Origin: Byssochlamys sp. IMV 00236
Taxonomy: Eukaryota > Ascomycota > Eurotiomycetes > Eurotiales > Thermoascaceae
DNA: 37,210 nucleotides
Assembly: GCA_001931875.2 (NCBI GenBank)
Contig: MSJH02000566.1
Coordinates: 1 to 37,210 of the forward strand
Reading direction: 5' to 3'
Shown: positions 1 through 11,000 of the stretch, one piece after another
How the letters are laid out: each line of letters starts with the position of its first letter
Numbering within the stretch: the first letter of the stretch is position 1
Notes under the pieces: generated by a model
What the model was told of the DNA's origin: nothing
The model's database searches: none
Seen by the model: the letters and a program-made list of their open reading frames with translations, nothing else
Translations under genes and position numbers: made by a program

Positions 1-1444
1 TTTTTTTTTTTTTTTTTTTTTTTCGCATACTGCGATCGTCCGTGGCTAATTTTATGCTCAACGGAAACTTGTCAAAGGGATATCCGAAAGGAAATGATCA
101 ATTAATACTTGAGTAAGGGAAATAAAAGCGTTCAAGATGAATAGACTGTCAAGATGCATTATACAACTTTACAATATCAAAACGGGACGTACAATGGTGA
201 AGATTCGAAAAAGAGTAGCTAAACCACTGGTCGAGACACGTATATCACCTCTCTCTTGCAATAAAACTTGGGCCTGAGAGTACTGTTACTGTTGCCAATC
301 AAAACTTCAAGGGCACTCTCAGTTTGGATTGTAATACTTGATCTTTAGAAATTATTCGTACATAATTTAATAACAATTACACTTTAGTTAATTATCTATC
401 TTTTCTTTATATTTAAAGGCAATGGATTCTGTCTTTTTGAGGGAAGATAAATGTTGTCAACACTTTTGAATAACACGTAACTGAAAAAGTTGTTAGAGAC
501 TTTATATAAATAGTCTGTGAACCAAAAAGTAAGACCAACTATTCCCAAACTAGTCCTAAGATTTGTTGTCTCATTTGTTGTCTGAAATTATCATTTCTTT
601 ATCAGTGTGCGAATAAAGTGTAAGGCAATAAAGGGTAACTTTTTAATTTATTACTAGAAAATCATTCGTCCTGTCTCAATTAGTGAGAGATCAATATGGC
701 CACACTATAAGCAATATTATAAACAACAAGTCAATTCAGTTCTCTATAACAAAATAAAAAAGACTTTAGCATCGTCAATCACACTGTTCGCTTTCTCTTA
801 TTCCTAGAGTCCGTTTGTTTGGTCTTTATTTTCACAAGATGGACTCTAGCTTCGTGTTGTACAATTTCAACTTTTGATATTGTTAAACTATGTTGTCTTT
901 CAATAGCAGACATTTAAAGTTATTGCTTGTGTAGCAGATAAAGTCGTACACCAGAAATTACTTTTTTTTTGTATGATCAATGCTCAATGTTTATAAATAT
1001 CAGTTAATACACACAATGGGAATATTTGATGCCAATTATGGCAAATGTATTAGGAGAAACAAATGTTTCTGCTCTTATTAAAATGTCAGGGTAATAGTTT
1101 AAGAGCATGCAAGAAAAGTATTTGTATCAATGAGCTTTATTATTTATATTAAACAAATATACTAAACAGGGTCTAAGAAGAAGGAAAAAAATTATTCCAT
1201 TAAAAAAAGGGTTTTGTAACTATTCTTCGGATATAAAGGCAAAAGTGAAGCAAGTGAAAGCGAGAAGCATCAAGCCGCTGTGGGACAAACACGAGTATCG
1301 ACAAAATATTCCTACGGTCCCAGTGCTCACAGGGAAGGGGGGGGGGGAGAGTTTCAGAGAGCAGTAGCAAGGTCATGTGTTTCATGTTTGTTTGTCTCGA
1401 ATAAAAAGGAGAAATGCTTTCACCAAAATAATAATAAAAGCAAG
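1..1444. other. AT-rich spacer, no gene seen
   Basis: The window opens with 23 consecutive T residues and continues as AT-rich sequence with frequent stops in all frames. I see no exon with recognisable protein content, no tRNA and no clear repeat. A 12-nt run containing nine G residues lies near 1337-1348. The opening T run could be a contig edge or the poly-A tail of a minus-strand retroposed copy; only sequence left of the window would tell. Confidence 0.5.
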
Positions 1445-1983
1445 TTACATCGGCACTGTAAGTTCTCCATAATGATTGGTGTTGCTTGTATTTAGACCAG
1501 AAGAAATGTTCCCTGTAGATTGAGTTGATGAACACAAGTAACCAAGACGATTTGTTGCTTCTTTTAATAAAGAAGATGTTCCATGTTCATACTCCGAGTT
1601 TTCTTCTATTACATTGTTTCTATCATCTAATGAATGAAGCAAAAATGATTCACATAGTCCATCTTCATCCACTTGAACCGGGAAGGAAAAGGCCGAAGGA
1701 TCCATGTGGATGTCGCCATCAGTATCGAATTGGTCCAAAAATTGGTTAAACATGTCTCGCTCGTCTTCATCCAAAACGTGAGAGTGTGCCTCAGGGTTAA
1801 AAGGAATATCCTCGAGCTCATTGAAATCAATAGGCACCGCAAAATCATAACCTAAAGTGAATTCAAAGTCTAAAAAGGGACAAGTTAGAAAAAGGTAGGG
1901 GAGCAATGAACACATTTCATACCTTCAAAAGCGACAGGTTCTTGTAAGAATCCATTAGGCATTGTCTGGTCGTTGTTGAACAT
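1445..1983 (-). CDS. small acidic protein of unknown function
   Basis: Two exons are inferred: 1983-1923 and 1869-1445, joined across a 53-nt intron (donor GTATGA, acceptor TTTTTAG), giving 161 residues. The start is the first ATG (MFNNDQTMPNG) after a strongly pyrimidine-rich stretch in the sense direction (roughly 2040-1990), the promoter look shared by several genes here. The middle is rich in Asp and Glu (for example LDEDERDMFNQFLDQFD around residues 50-70) and hydrophobic positions are spaced as in acidic activation regions. No DNA-binding domain, signal peptide or membrane segment is visible. The tail is Ser/Thr/Asn-rich. It lies 137 bp downstream of the phosphatase gene on the same strand. 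It may be a short regulator or the N-terminal part of a longer gene whose downstream exons I cannot identify. Family not recognised. Confidence 0.5.
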
Positions 1984-2120
1984 TTTTTTATTGAATGAAG
2001 AAAGAGAAGGAAAAAGAGAAAGAGAGAGCGAGAGAAAGAATACTGCTTAAATAATGGAAATCCAAAATTGTTACACTTCTCTACCCCGCAAGAAAGACAC
2101 TATTAATTTAGTGTTACACT

Positions 2121-3749
2121 TTATTTTATAGAACACTCTTTTTCCCAATCAGTCGGGATTTGATCCTTTACAATCTTTCTAAATGCATCTAATGTACAAA
2201 GTGACTTGTCGCCTTCTTTATGCTGTCCTTTACCAGCACAGCCTGGTAATTCAAGCGTATTCTCATTATATCTCACACGGACATAGTGTTCTTTGCCTTG
2301 TTTCTCTTTGAACAACTCAAATAAGACTGCACTACCAAAAGGTGGCCACCTAAGTTACACATAAATTAGTAAATTAGTCAGTTTCAAATGCAATAAGAGT
2401 AACCTTTCGTCAAATGCATTCAATATAATAAGGAGTGGAGCTACTGTACTAGGGTACGCTGTTAATACAAGAATCATAAAAGGGCAAATTCACCTACGTA
2501 TCATGACCAGAATAAACAGCCAACTTCAATCTTTCTTCATCCTTTGCATCTTTTCCTTCTTGTTTGCGTACCATACGGTCTTGGATCTCACCCATGAGTC
2601 TACCCAAGGCGAGTCTTCTGACTTCATTGGATACCCTGGCTCCATAGAACCATTCTTTGACGACTACTTTTTCCAACTCAAATAGTGTGTCATCATCGAC
2701 ATCAGGTGGTAAGTGAAATCCGTGTGCTTTGGCAGATACCAGCGTATCTATTTTTGTGTTAGAATACTACATGTAAAAAATGTAGATTGCTTACCGAGAA
2801 TTCCGTTAGCAGAAGGATGGCTGTAAAGAGACACATCTTGAACGTAATTCTTGAGCTTCTGGGCCAATGATTTACATTGATCCTTTGTCATATCAGCTAC
2901 TGTCTTGGTAAATTCTTTAGCCAATGCACGTAGCTTAAAGCAGTTTGGATTTGGAAACATATTATCATCTCGAGGATCTCTAACAAAAGGGTCATTTGTA
3001 TACATTCCTTGTTTGTTAAGGTATACTTTTTAGTTACCTAATTCGAAGCTTTAGCACAAAATCTTCGGGTCGCTTGCCTTTTGGATATAGTCCACCGGCA
3101 ATGAGCTGTTGAACAGATTCCTGTGTACGAGGATAGTCTGTGCTTCTGACATACACGGTGTCTTCATCAAACATGTCTGGTAAAAATTTCAATCTATCCC
3201 AAAGTTAGCATATACATTTATGTACTTGATCGGCTCTTACTTGTCAATGTAGACTTCTCTTAGACGTTGACCCAAACCGGTCATTCGAAGTCTTCCTAAA
3301 TTGGTCAATTGTCCATAGTAACTAATATAATAGTAGTGTGGGTAATTATGCAAAATACGGTTTTTTTTTTTAACTTACCATGCACCGGGTTTTTCTGCTC
3401 CATTATTCTCTACCAGACGTTCGACATGGATAGGGCGTAAACCTTGGACCTTTTGTTTATCAAATTGAGCAATGCTTGCAAACATGGCCTTATTGGCTTC
3501 ACATAAGTTCCACACGGGCGGAAACAAATTCTCTAGTCTTCTTCTGACAGGTGTTCTTTCACCTAATGACAGTTTTAGAAAATTGCGCAATATTACAATG
3601 TCAATAGTTACCATGACGATGAACAATTTGCAATAACCTAAAAACAGATTATATATCGAAAAAACACAAACACACAAAGTAGTCCTTTACCTCAATTCCA
3701 AATCAGGAGGATATTGCTTATCTGTGAACTCTGGCAATTTTGCTGACAT
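2121..3749 (-). CDS. histidine acid phosphatase family protein (ACP6/PXYLP1-like)
   Basis: Nine exons are inferred: 3749-3691, 3637-3612, 3562-3379, 3321-3241, 3193-3038, 2979-2795, 2747-2498, 2448-2404 and 2349-2121. Together they encode 404 residues. The branch-2 histidine phosphatase signature VHRHGERTP lies at residues 25-33, with His28 as the expected phospho-histidine, and the proton-donor motif GHD lies at 311-313. Between them are family-like segments (YVRSTDYPRTQES, MFPNPNC). These enzymes remove phosphate from monoesters; known relatives act on lysophosphatidic acid or phosphoxylose, but the substrate here cannot be read from sequence. No signal peptide is seen, so an intracellular enzyme is likely. 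The second exon is only 26 nt and the Gly of RHG is split by an intron. The weakest boundary is the GTTACT donor after exon 8. Divergent from the FHA gene across about 510 bp. Confidence 0.9.
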
Positions 3750-4260
3750 TATATACACAAAAAAAGGGAAGAGAATGGGAGAAAGAGAGGAGTTCAGCGG
3801 TTGATTAAAACTGAAATCAAAATCCTTGTCAAACATTCACAATAACAATAGATTATATCAAAGATCTATTAAATACATCTTTTGCTCTATCTTTCCTTCT
3901 TTTTCTTTTATTTTACAATATAAAGGGTTACATTAATCCTTTAAATACGCATTGTTTGTAGCTCCTAATTGATTATCGCGTAAAGAAAAGCATTCTCCAT
4001 GTATGTATACATATATATATATATATATATATAAATATAGACAAGGTTCATAATGTAGAATGTTGATGAATATATACATAAAAGATGCCTTGTCTTCTCT
4101 CATCCAGATATGGATGATATACCCAACAAACACGCGCGCTATAAAAATAATTTTTCAATTAGCCAATCAAATGACTTTTTTTTTTAAGTTCTTACGCGCG
4201 ATCCTAAAGAGAAAGCGAAAAGGGAAAAAAAATATTTTTTCCTATATCCGCTTTATTGCC
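3750..4260. promoter_or_regulatory. bidirectional promoter between phosphatase and FHA gene
   Basis: This 511-bp spacer separates two divergent starts. It contains purine/pyrimidine-biased stretches near both ends, an AT dinucleotide tract at about 4008-4032, a CCAAT pentamer at 4163-4167, and two ACGCGCG elements at 4132-4138 and 4194-4200 on the FHA side. The ACGCG core is the site bound by fungal MBF-type G1/S factors; that it works here is inference. Confidence 0.55.
4008..4032. repeat. (AT)n microsatellite
   Basis: About a dozen uninterrupted AT dinucleotides in the spacer between the phosphatase and FHA genes. Short TATATA runs also occur inside several introns in this window, so this is probably slippage-prone background rather than a specific signal. 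Confidence 0.85.
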
Positions 4261-5399
4261 ATGGAAACAACAGTCAATCAGCCTTGGTGTAGTCCTCAGC
4301 ATAAACCCATCACGACTGTATTACCAGATAGTCCCGAAGATATAGAAAGATACGCAATGCATTCAGATGACCTTCAACCAACATCTGATCTTCATTCCTC
4401 CACTCTTCAATCAGTTTCTGCTAAAATTGTTGTTGTGGGTGATTACCAAAAGCCGATAACATTGGGCAGAGGAGGCGCTTCAACGATAAAGATTGGGCGC
4501 CGTAACCGACAAATTAGTCGCATTCACGTTTCAATTGAATACAACAATGAATCCCAACACTTTCAGTTGACCGTGTTGGGTCTTAATGGAGCCAATGTTG
4601 ACCATATCAGATACGGTCAACATGCTATTGTTGTACTTGAGGATCACAGCTTCATTGATGTTCTGGGAGACCATATTGAATTTAGAATCCCACCTCCTCC
4701 AAGGGATGAAAAAAGTGAGGAGTTGTTCAACAAGGAGTGTGTAGAGGAAGAAAAGCCGGGAGAAGAAGAGTTTAAAAAAGAAAAGGCAGATGATTTATCA
4801 ATAGAGAGTATAGAAGAAGCAGCAAAAGACGAAAAGACAAATGATTTGAGTCAAGTAGAAGAAAAAGAAAACGAAAGCCAAGAACAAGATTACTCTGAAG
4901 TTATCATTGATGCACTTGGTAAGCTTGTTTTTTTAGATTTAATTATTTGAAAACTAAAACCAAGTTAGTATTTTCGCGTACATCATCCATGCCCATCAGT
5001 GATATTTGTTCACGCATTATGAAATCGAATCCAGTATACGCTGAACAATCTCGTGAATTATGGATTGAACGTATCAAGAAAGTGTTGAAAGAAAAGCCTT
5101 TCTTTGGAGAAATTCAACGTAAAGGAAAGACAGCTGATGGTTCACCAAAAGAAAATCTATATTACTACAATAGTGAACTTGACCCTGTTGAATGGCGTCG
5201 AGCTACCTATACTCAAGTTGGACGTAGTGCTCGTAAGTGCACATTGAAAGATAAGCAATACTTTTGGAAAATTCCTCCAAAGCTAGGCCGTCATCGCAGT
5301 TCTTATATTCCTCCTCCTGCTCAATCTGAAGCTAAAAGCAAAAGGGTGCGACAGAATGAACAAAATGAAAATAACGAACCAAAGAAGACCAAATTGTAA
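4261..5399 (+). CDS. FHA-domain protein, Tos4/Plm2-like
   Basis: Two exons, 4261-4918 and 4969-5399 (50-nt intron, acceptor AAGTTAG), give 362 residues. An FHA domain spans roughly residues 55-150: the fold's conserved GR, the S/R-x-x-H stretch RQISRIHVSIEY and the late NG pair are all present, so it should bind phospho-threonine peptides. A Glu/Lys-rich linker (about 155-220) follows. A conserved-looking C-terminal block (about 225-335, SSMPISDICSRI through YFWKIPP) may be a winged-helix-like module, ending in a basic tail that may act in nuclear import. Yeast Tos4 and Plm2 are FHA proteins expressed at G1/S that associate with chromatin; the assignment rests on this layout. An upstream in-frame ATG at 4060 would add 67 residues of low-complexity sequence through promoter-like DNA; I chose the ATG at 4261 (context GCCATGG). 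Confidence 0.85.
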
Positions 5400-5940
5400 T
5401 ATTTTTTTTTTCCCCTTTTTTTATTTAATAAATATATTTCATAAGCACACATTCATCTGATAATAATATGCATCTTTATTTTTGATATCTGCATCTGTTT
5501 AATCAAAAGAAGGTTCTTTTTTTTTATTGATGTTCCTGACAAGACTTGTATAGATAAATCAATATCAAGCTTTCTATATTATTGACAAAAAAGAGGCATA
5601 TTCTTATGTTTATAAAAGAATCGTTTATCTTTTGATCAATAAACATGTCTTGAACAAGCATTATCTAAGCTGTTTCATACAAACAAGCTCAAATTGAAAC
5701 TTGTGTATAGAATTGAATCATCAAAGTATATATCTTTCATAGCTTGAACAAGAAGCCCCCCCTCTCTCTCTCTCTCTCTCTTTTTTTTAAAAATTTGCTT
5801 AAACATTGGGGTTTCCTTTTAAGTGTTTCATCGGCAATTGAACAAATTAAAAAAAAAAAAAAAACTTAGAGCAATACAGCAAACACAAACATACGCTTGT
5901 TCTTTTTTTTCTCTCTTTTTTAAATTTCTCTTTTTTTCTC
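5400..5940. promoter_or_regulatory. spacer with CT tract upstream of Rheb
   Basis: This 541-bp spacer has T-rich sequence after the FHA stop, including AATAAATAT near 5427, a plausible polyadenylation region. A long pyrimidine block with (CT)n at 5759-5780 lies before the Rheb start, and further T/C-rich sequence runs right up to the ATG at 5941. No exon is seen apart from a stop-limited low-complexity frame. Confidence 0.5.
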
Positions 5941-6718
5941 ATGTCTGTTCCAAATCAAGCAAAGACAAGAAGAATTGCAGTCCTTGGTGCTCGTGCAGTG
6001 GGTGAGTAGATGTATGCAAAAAAAGAACATTGACTGACTTGTAAACATTTATAGGCAAGTCTTCCTTAGTTATTCAGTTTTGTGAGAATCATTTTGTAGA
6101 TAGTTATTATCCTACAATCGAAAATACATTTACAAAGACTATAAAATATCGAGGAAACGGTAAAGTTTATATATATATACATATGCGTATAATGCATTTA
6201 TTTATATGCGTATAGAATACACTGTAGAGATTATGGACACAGCGGGTCAAGTAAGTTTAGAGAGAGAATATAGAAGCTATAGACAAGATGCTCATGCTTT
6301 AATAGGATGAATACTCTATTCTATCTTCTCATCATGCTACTGGAATGCATGGTTATGTTCTTGTCTATTCAATAGCTTCTAGATCTAGTTTTGATATGAT
6401 AAAGATTATCAGAGATAAAATATTGGATTTCACAGGCTTAGAAGGTGTTCCATGTGTCGTCGTAGGGAATAAGTCAGATTTGAACATTCAAAGACAAGTG
6501 TCAACGGAAGAAGGTAAAGAGTTGGCTCAACAGTGGAATTGTCCTACCATCGAAACATCTGCAAAACATGACGAAAATGTTTGTAAGTAGAAAGGTTGCA
6601 CTTTTCTGATAAAAGAAACTAATCCATATTAGCTAAAATATTCGATTTACTTATTGCTCAAATTGAAAAGGCGAATAAGCCTCCAACTGAAGAAAAAGGT
6701 GGATGTATTATTGCATAA
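5941..6718 (+). CDS. rheb: Rheb-family small GTPase
   Basis: Five exons (5941-6001, 6055-6159, 6216-6250, 6306-6582, 6633-6718) encode 187 residues, the usual Rheb size. The P-loop GARAVGKSS (16-24) keeps Arg at the position equivalent to Ras Gly12, a Rheb hallmark. Switch I has PTIENTFTK, switch II has DTAGQDEYSI, and the guanine motifs GNKSDL and ETSAK follow. The C-terminal CIIA is a CaaX box ending in Ala, which predicts farnesylation and attachment to internal membranes. In animals and fission yeast Rheb switches on TORC1 and is controlled by the TSC GAP; the same role is expected here. All introns are 50-56 nt. The next gene starts 44 bp after the stop. Confidence 0.96.
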
Positions 6719-6762
6719 ATAAATAACTCTCTTTTTCTTTATAATAACAATACTTGCTTGAA

Positions 6763-8016
6763 ATGGAAAGCCAAGAAAAAGATAATATAGATAAACTTTT
6801 ACTTGTTTTTGTTCATGGGTTTAGAGGATCGGATGCTAGTTTCAAAGTAAAGATTAATTAGTAGAGAGAGAATACGCCATCTTATTATCCTTAGGACTTT
6901 CCTAATAGACTACAAACAGTACTCACAAACACTATAAAAGTAGACGTAGACGCTATAGTCTATCCTTCTTACAAGACAGCAGGGTAAAATATGAAAACAT
7001 AAAGAAAGAAAAAAAAATAGCCTTGTTAATTGTTTAGAGATCTCCGTGTTGCTGTCAACAATTTTTCACACTGGCTTTGTGCTCAAGTGTCTCGACTAAA
7101 AGAAGAAATCAAGAGACTGAACAGTAAAGGCAATATTATGATTGTTATATTGGGTCACTCGATGGGTGGTATTGTAGGTAAAGTAATGTCGATATATATT
7201 CGGCTTTATACATGTCTATATTCATCTATTTTTTTTTTTTTGCAGGTGCAGAGACTATATTAAAATTCGTGGAATCACCGCATGATCTTTTGGGCGCCAG
7301 CATTATTGGCATGCTCGCATACGATACCCCTTTTTATTCCATTCATCATGGTCTGGTGACGGATCAAGCCAAGTATGGCATAGAAAAGTTTCAAAAAGTA
7401 GGTCAGTTCTGTAGTTTGGGTGCATCTGCCCTGATGAGCACAACGGCTACCAGAGCTATAGAATCATCTAAAAGAACAGGCAGCACAAAATCTTGGGGGC
7501 TATTGGCTGGTGCTGTAGGTGCTGTGGCTGTTGGGGCTGCTGCTTATATGGCAAGAGACAAAATTTCTGCAACACTTGTAGATGCTTATGATGAATTTAC
7601 ATTTATAAAAGATTTAACAGATATGCATGGTTGCGATGAAAGGTAAAAAAAGATACGGGTAAGCTTGCTATAGGCTTACAACATAATAGGGTCAAGAAAC
7701 TATTGCAAGTAAAGGATATCTTTTTTAAATGCTTTTATGTTATGGTATGGTTGTGTGCCATTCAGCGCTTATACTCAACCCTTTGCTGTAGTTGCCTGCA
7801 AAAGAAGATGAGGATGAAGAACCAAAGACATTTATTAGACTGCCACCTGATGAAGATTCATATGCCTTTATTCCTTTCCTATCTTCAGCGCCTAATGTCA
7901 TCAAGGCACATACTAGCATGTTTGATTCTTCAGAAGGAAGTGACTGTTATCAACTTGGTAAAGACTCTGTCACGTTAATAACTGACATGGTCGCAAGGTT
8001 TCTGCGTAAACATTGA
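6763..8016 (+). CDS. DUF676-type alpha/beta hydrolase (putative lipase/esterase)
   Basis: Six exons (6763-6846, 6895-6983, 7038-7177, 7246-7642, 7690-7744, 7792-8016) encode 329 residues. The N-terminus has the beta-strand/HG start of DUF676 proteins (LLLVFVHGFRGSD). The nucleophile elbow GHSMGG lies near residue 100, with Ser as the predicted catalytic base. A Gly/Ala-rich hydrophobic segment (LLAGAVGAVAVGAAAYMA) in the middle could contact or enter a membrane. The C-terminal block (EPKTFIRLPP, then VIKAHTSMFDSSEG and YYQLG-like DCYQLG) agrees with my memory of fungal DUF676 relatives and probably carries the catalytic His (AHTSMF). Substrate unknown. The exon 5 end at 7744 was chosen because it joins FKCFYVM to LPAKEDED in frame. 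The stop lies 48 bp from the converging kinesin stop. Confidence 0.85.
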
Positions 8017-8064
8017 GATATATATATTTTACGTTGTATAAAACACAAATGGTATATTGAATCT

Positions 8065-11000
8065 TTAGTCTCTTTGTGGATTAGGTAATAAAAGACCATG
8101 TTCTATCCGTATCGAATTCTTCAAGGTACGTACTAAAATCGGATCAAGCTCTCCGATCGATGTAGCCCTTCTTAGCTGGGTTAGTCCATCATGTAGCCAT
8201 TGAAGCATAGAGAGAGCTGGTTGAGTGAGAGTACGATTGAGATAAGAATCCTTTTGTAACTGAATCATATCTTCCATCAACAGCTCAGAAACCAATCTGG
8301 CCTCTTCATACTCTAATGACCTTATGACTGAAAGTGCAGTTTCATATGCTTTGGTTTGATCATGATTTGCTTCGCTCGTCCATTCTTCATCAGCATTTGT
8401 CTGCTTTATGTCTTGAATTGATTCCAACTGCTGACGGATAAGATTCAGCTGTAATGTGATGGCGTCAATTCTTTCGTCCATGTACTGAGGTTCAAATAGC
8501 TCATCATTCGTAAAAGTGTCTTTTTTATGTGAATCTATCAGTACGAGTTCGCGTTCAGATAAAAGTTCCCTTTGTTCTGCTTCCAGACTTTCAGACTATA
8601 TAAGAAATAGAGATTAGCATAAGTCCTCTTTAAGGCTTACTACTTGCCTTCTCCAAAAGTTCGGCAACGAGTTGATTAGTCATTTGACCCTTAACAAAGG
8701 CAGATATTGCCCTACATAATATGAATGATCTATTTTGCTGTATGTTTTTTCTATCATGTACCTAACAATCAATTTCTTTTTATTGAATACATGCTGTTGT
8801 AATGTTGCTGTTTTTGTTTTTGTTGATTTCTTTGTGGATGCATTTGATTTGATATGATGGTATCCTCTGACATTTGCGCACGCCAATGCCTTTGCCAATA
8901 ATGTCTTGGTGGTCATAGCCAAGGGAGCACATGTCATAACCTTTCTGAGAATACCCGTAATCTGCTTCATCTGACCCAAAAGAGCCACTATTTCTTCTGT
9001 TAATCGCTTGCAGGCTATCTTTTGAACTCCAATCTCTCGCTCCAATCGTTTCTTTGTTGCCACTAGTTGAGCTTCCTGCTTTTTCAATTTAGATAGGGCT
9101 TTCTCATGTTCCAGTGATTGTTCACGAGCACGAACAGATTCTTGCTTCATTCGCTTGATGGTCTTTTTCTTTTCGTGATTGATCTTTTCGATCGTGCGAC
9201 TCAGTTGATCAATCGTTGACTGGTTCTGGTGTCGCATTCTATCCGATTTGCTCATCAACTGCATGTGTTTTCGACGTAAACTCTGAAGTTCAACCTGCTG
9301 CTTTTTCAGCCTGCATTCGTATTGTGCCTTGACATCAGAAAGTTCTCGTTTGTGATAACCAAGAGCGATATTTCTTTTAGCTGCCATTTCAGCTATCTTT
9401 TGATGATGTTGATATGTTATTTCTTCCTGCAGTTGAATGCTATTTTCTAGCTGCTCGATCAAATCATACTGTATTTCTACCATAGATGCCAGTTTTTGTA
9501 GCAGCATCGTTTGGTTGTCTTCATCATGTTCGCGTCGTATCATGGGCTGAATTGTGTCTAATGTTCGCCTTCTACGCTTTGGACGTTTGCTTTCAATCTC
9601 TCCATCATTCCACATCCCATGTTGTTTCAGGAACTCGATCTCTCTTTGTAATTTTCTCTTGACTTCTTGTAAGGCTTTATTTTTTTGTCGTTGCTGTTTA
9701 GGTGATACTGTAGATATAGAATTATTTTTTCTTTTATTATACTTTGACCGGCGAGTACCCCCAACGCGGTGCGTCTTTTTGTAGACAGAGGATGTCTTGT
9801 CTGAGATAGTCAAAGGCTTTTCTGAAATAGTCAGAGGCTTCTCTGAAGTGGGACACGGTGTTATTCTCTCTGTAGGGCAATGATTAGAAGAATGACAAGG
9901 TGATCCCACTAGGGTATCATCGTCGCGTTCCTGGCATAGCTTTAACTTTTCTTGTGCTTGCATGAGCTCTATCTTGAGAGACTCGATAATCTGAGCATAC
10001 TCTGTCACCAAAGAGGAACTGACAAGCGTGTTATCTTCATCCTCAGCGGAATCTGCTCCGTCCTGTTGGCAGGCGCGTCTGTACCTATCACGTTCGCATT
10101 TGACGTGGGCTAATTCCATGCTCTTTTGCTGGAGTGTGGTATTAAGCACTTCGACTTCTTTCTTGAGGGTATCCATTTCGTTATTGACTGCATGAAGAAA
10201 ATCATCGTTACTCCTGAGTTCCTCCTTAAGTCGAGCGATGGTCTGTTTTAATTTATCGACTTCACCCATCTCTTGGTTGACCACGACGCGGTTTCTAATG
10301 TTACGCGCACGATTAGCATATTTGAGAGTATTGAGTGTTTCAGTCACGTTGCTTTCAGCAGGTGAAGCGCAGGCTAGCATCAACGTCTGGCTGTTTCCGC
10401 CCAAAGAATCTTGTAATAGCCGTGTGAGCTTGGAATCCCGATAAGGTATATGTGACACACGCCTCGATTCATCTCCGAGAGCCGAAATGACATTACCGAG
10501 GGCGAGTAAGCCGCTGTTGATAGAGATGCCCTCTCTGGCACGATCTCCTACAGCGTTTGTACGTTTCAACTAGAGGGAACATACATGAATAAAAATTAAA
10601 ATTTACAACAAGTCCTTTTTACTCTCTCGGAGCCAGCCAAGTCGACAAAATGAAACTTTGAAACAAGCTTTTTCCCTTGATCCAATTGTCTTAGATTGAT
10701 AGAGAAAATAGCATGAGACCTTGAAGAATTATGGTTCATGTCTGTAGCAGCGGTTGTTCTTGATACTGATCCCTTTTTGAGATAACTAATAAAAAATGGG
10801 AATAAATAAATGCATGTGTATACATATAAAAAGTTACCCCATCAGTTCTTCTGGACAGAGAACAGGTTCTTCTTTTACGCCACTCCAACAAATATTTCCG
10901 TTTGTATCTTCACGGATTGTCAAATGGAAGCCCTTGTCTCCCAAGAGATCAACAAGATCCTCTTGATGTAGCTCTAAAAAGGAGACAGTGACTTGATATG

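Noticed and set aside
2748..3005. Separate 85-residue protein inside the phosphatase gene
   Set aside because: It is exon 6 plus intron sequence; the splice acceptor at 2980-2982 and donor at 2794 restore a single phosphatase frame.
4060..4260. N-terminal extension of the FHA protein from the ATG at 4060
   Set aside because: The added 67 residues are low-complexity and pass through the promoter-like region containing ACGCG elements; the ATG at 4261 has a better context and starts the conserved-looking protein.
7703..7978. 91-residue Cys-rich frame in the hydrolase gene
   Set aside because: Only its first part (to 7744) is exon 5; the rest is intron and a shifted frame of exon 6.
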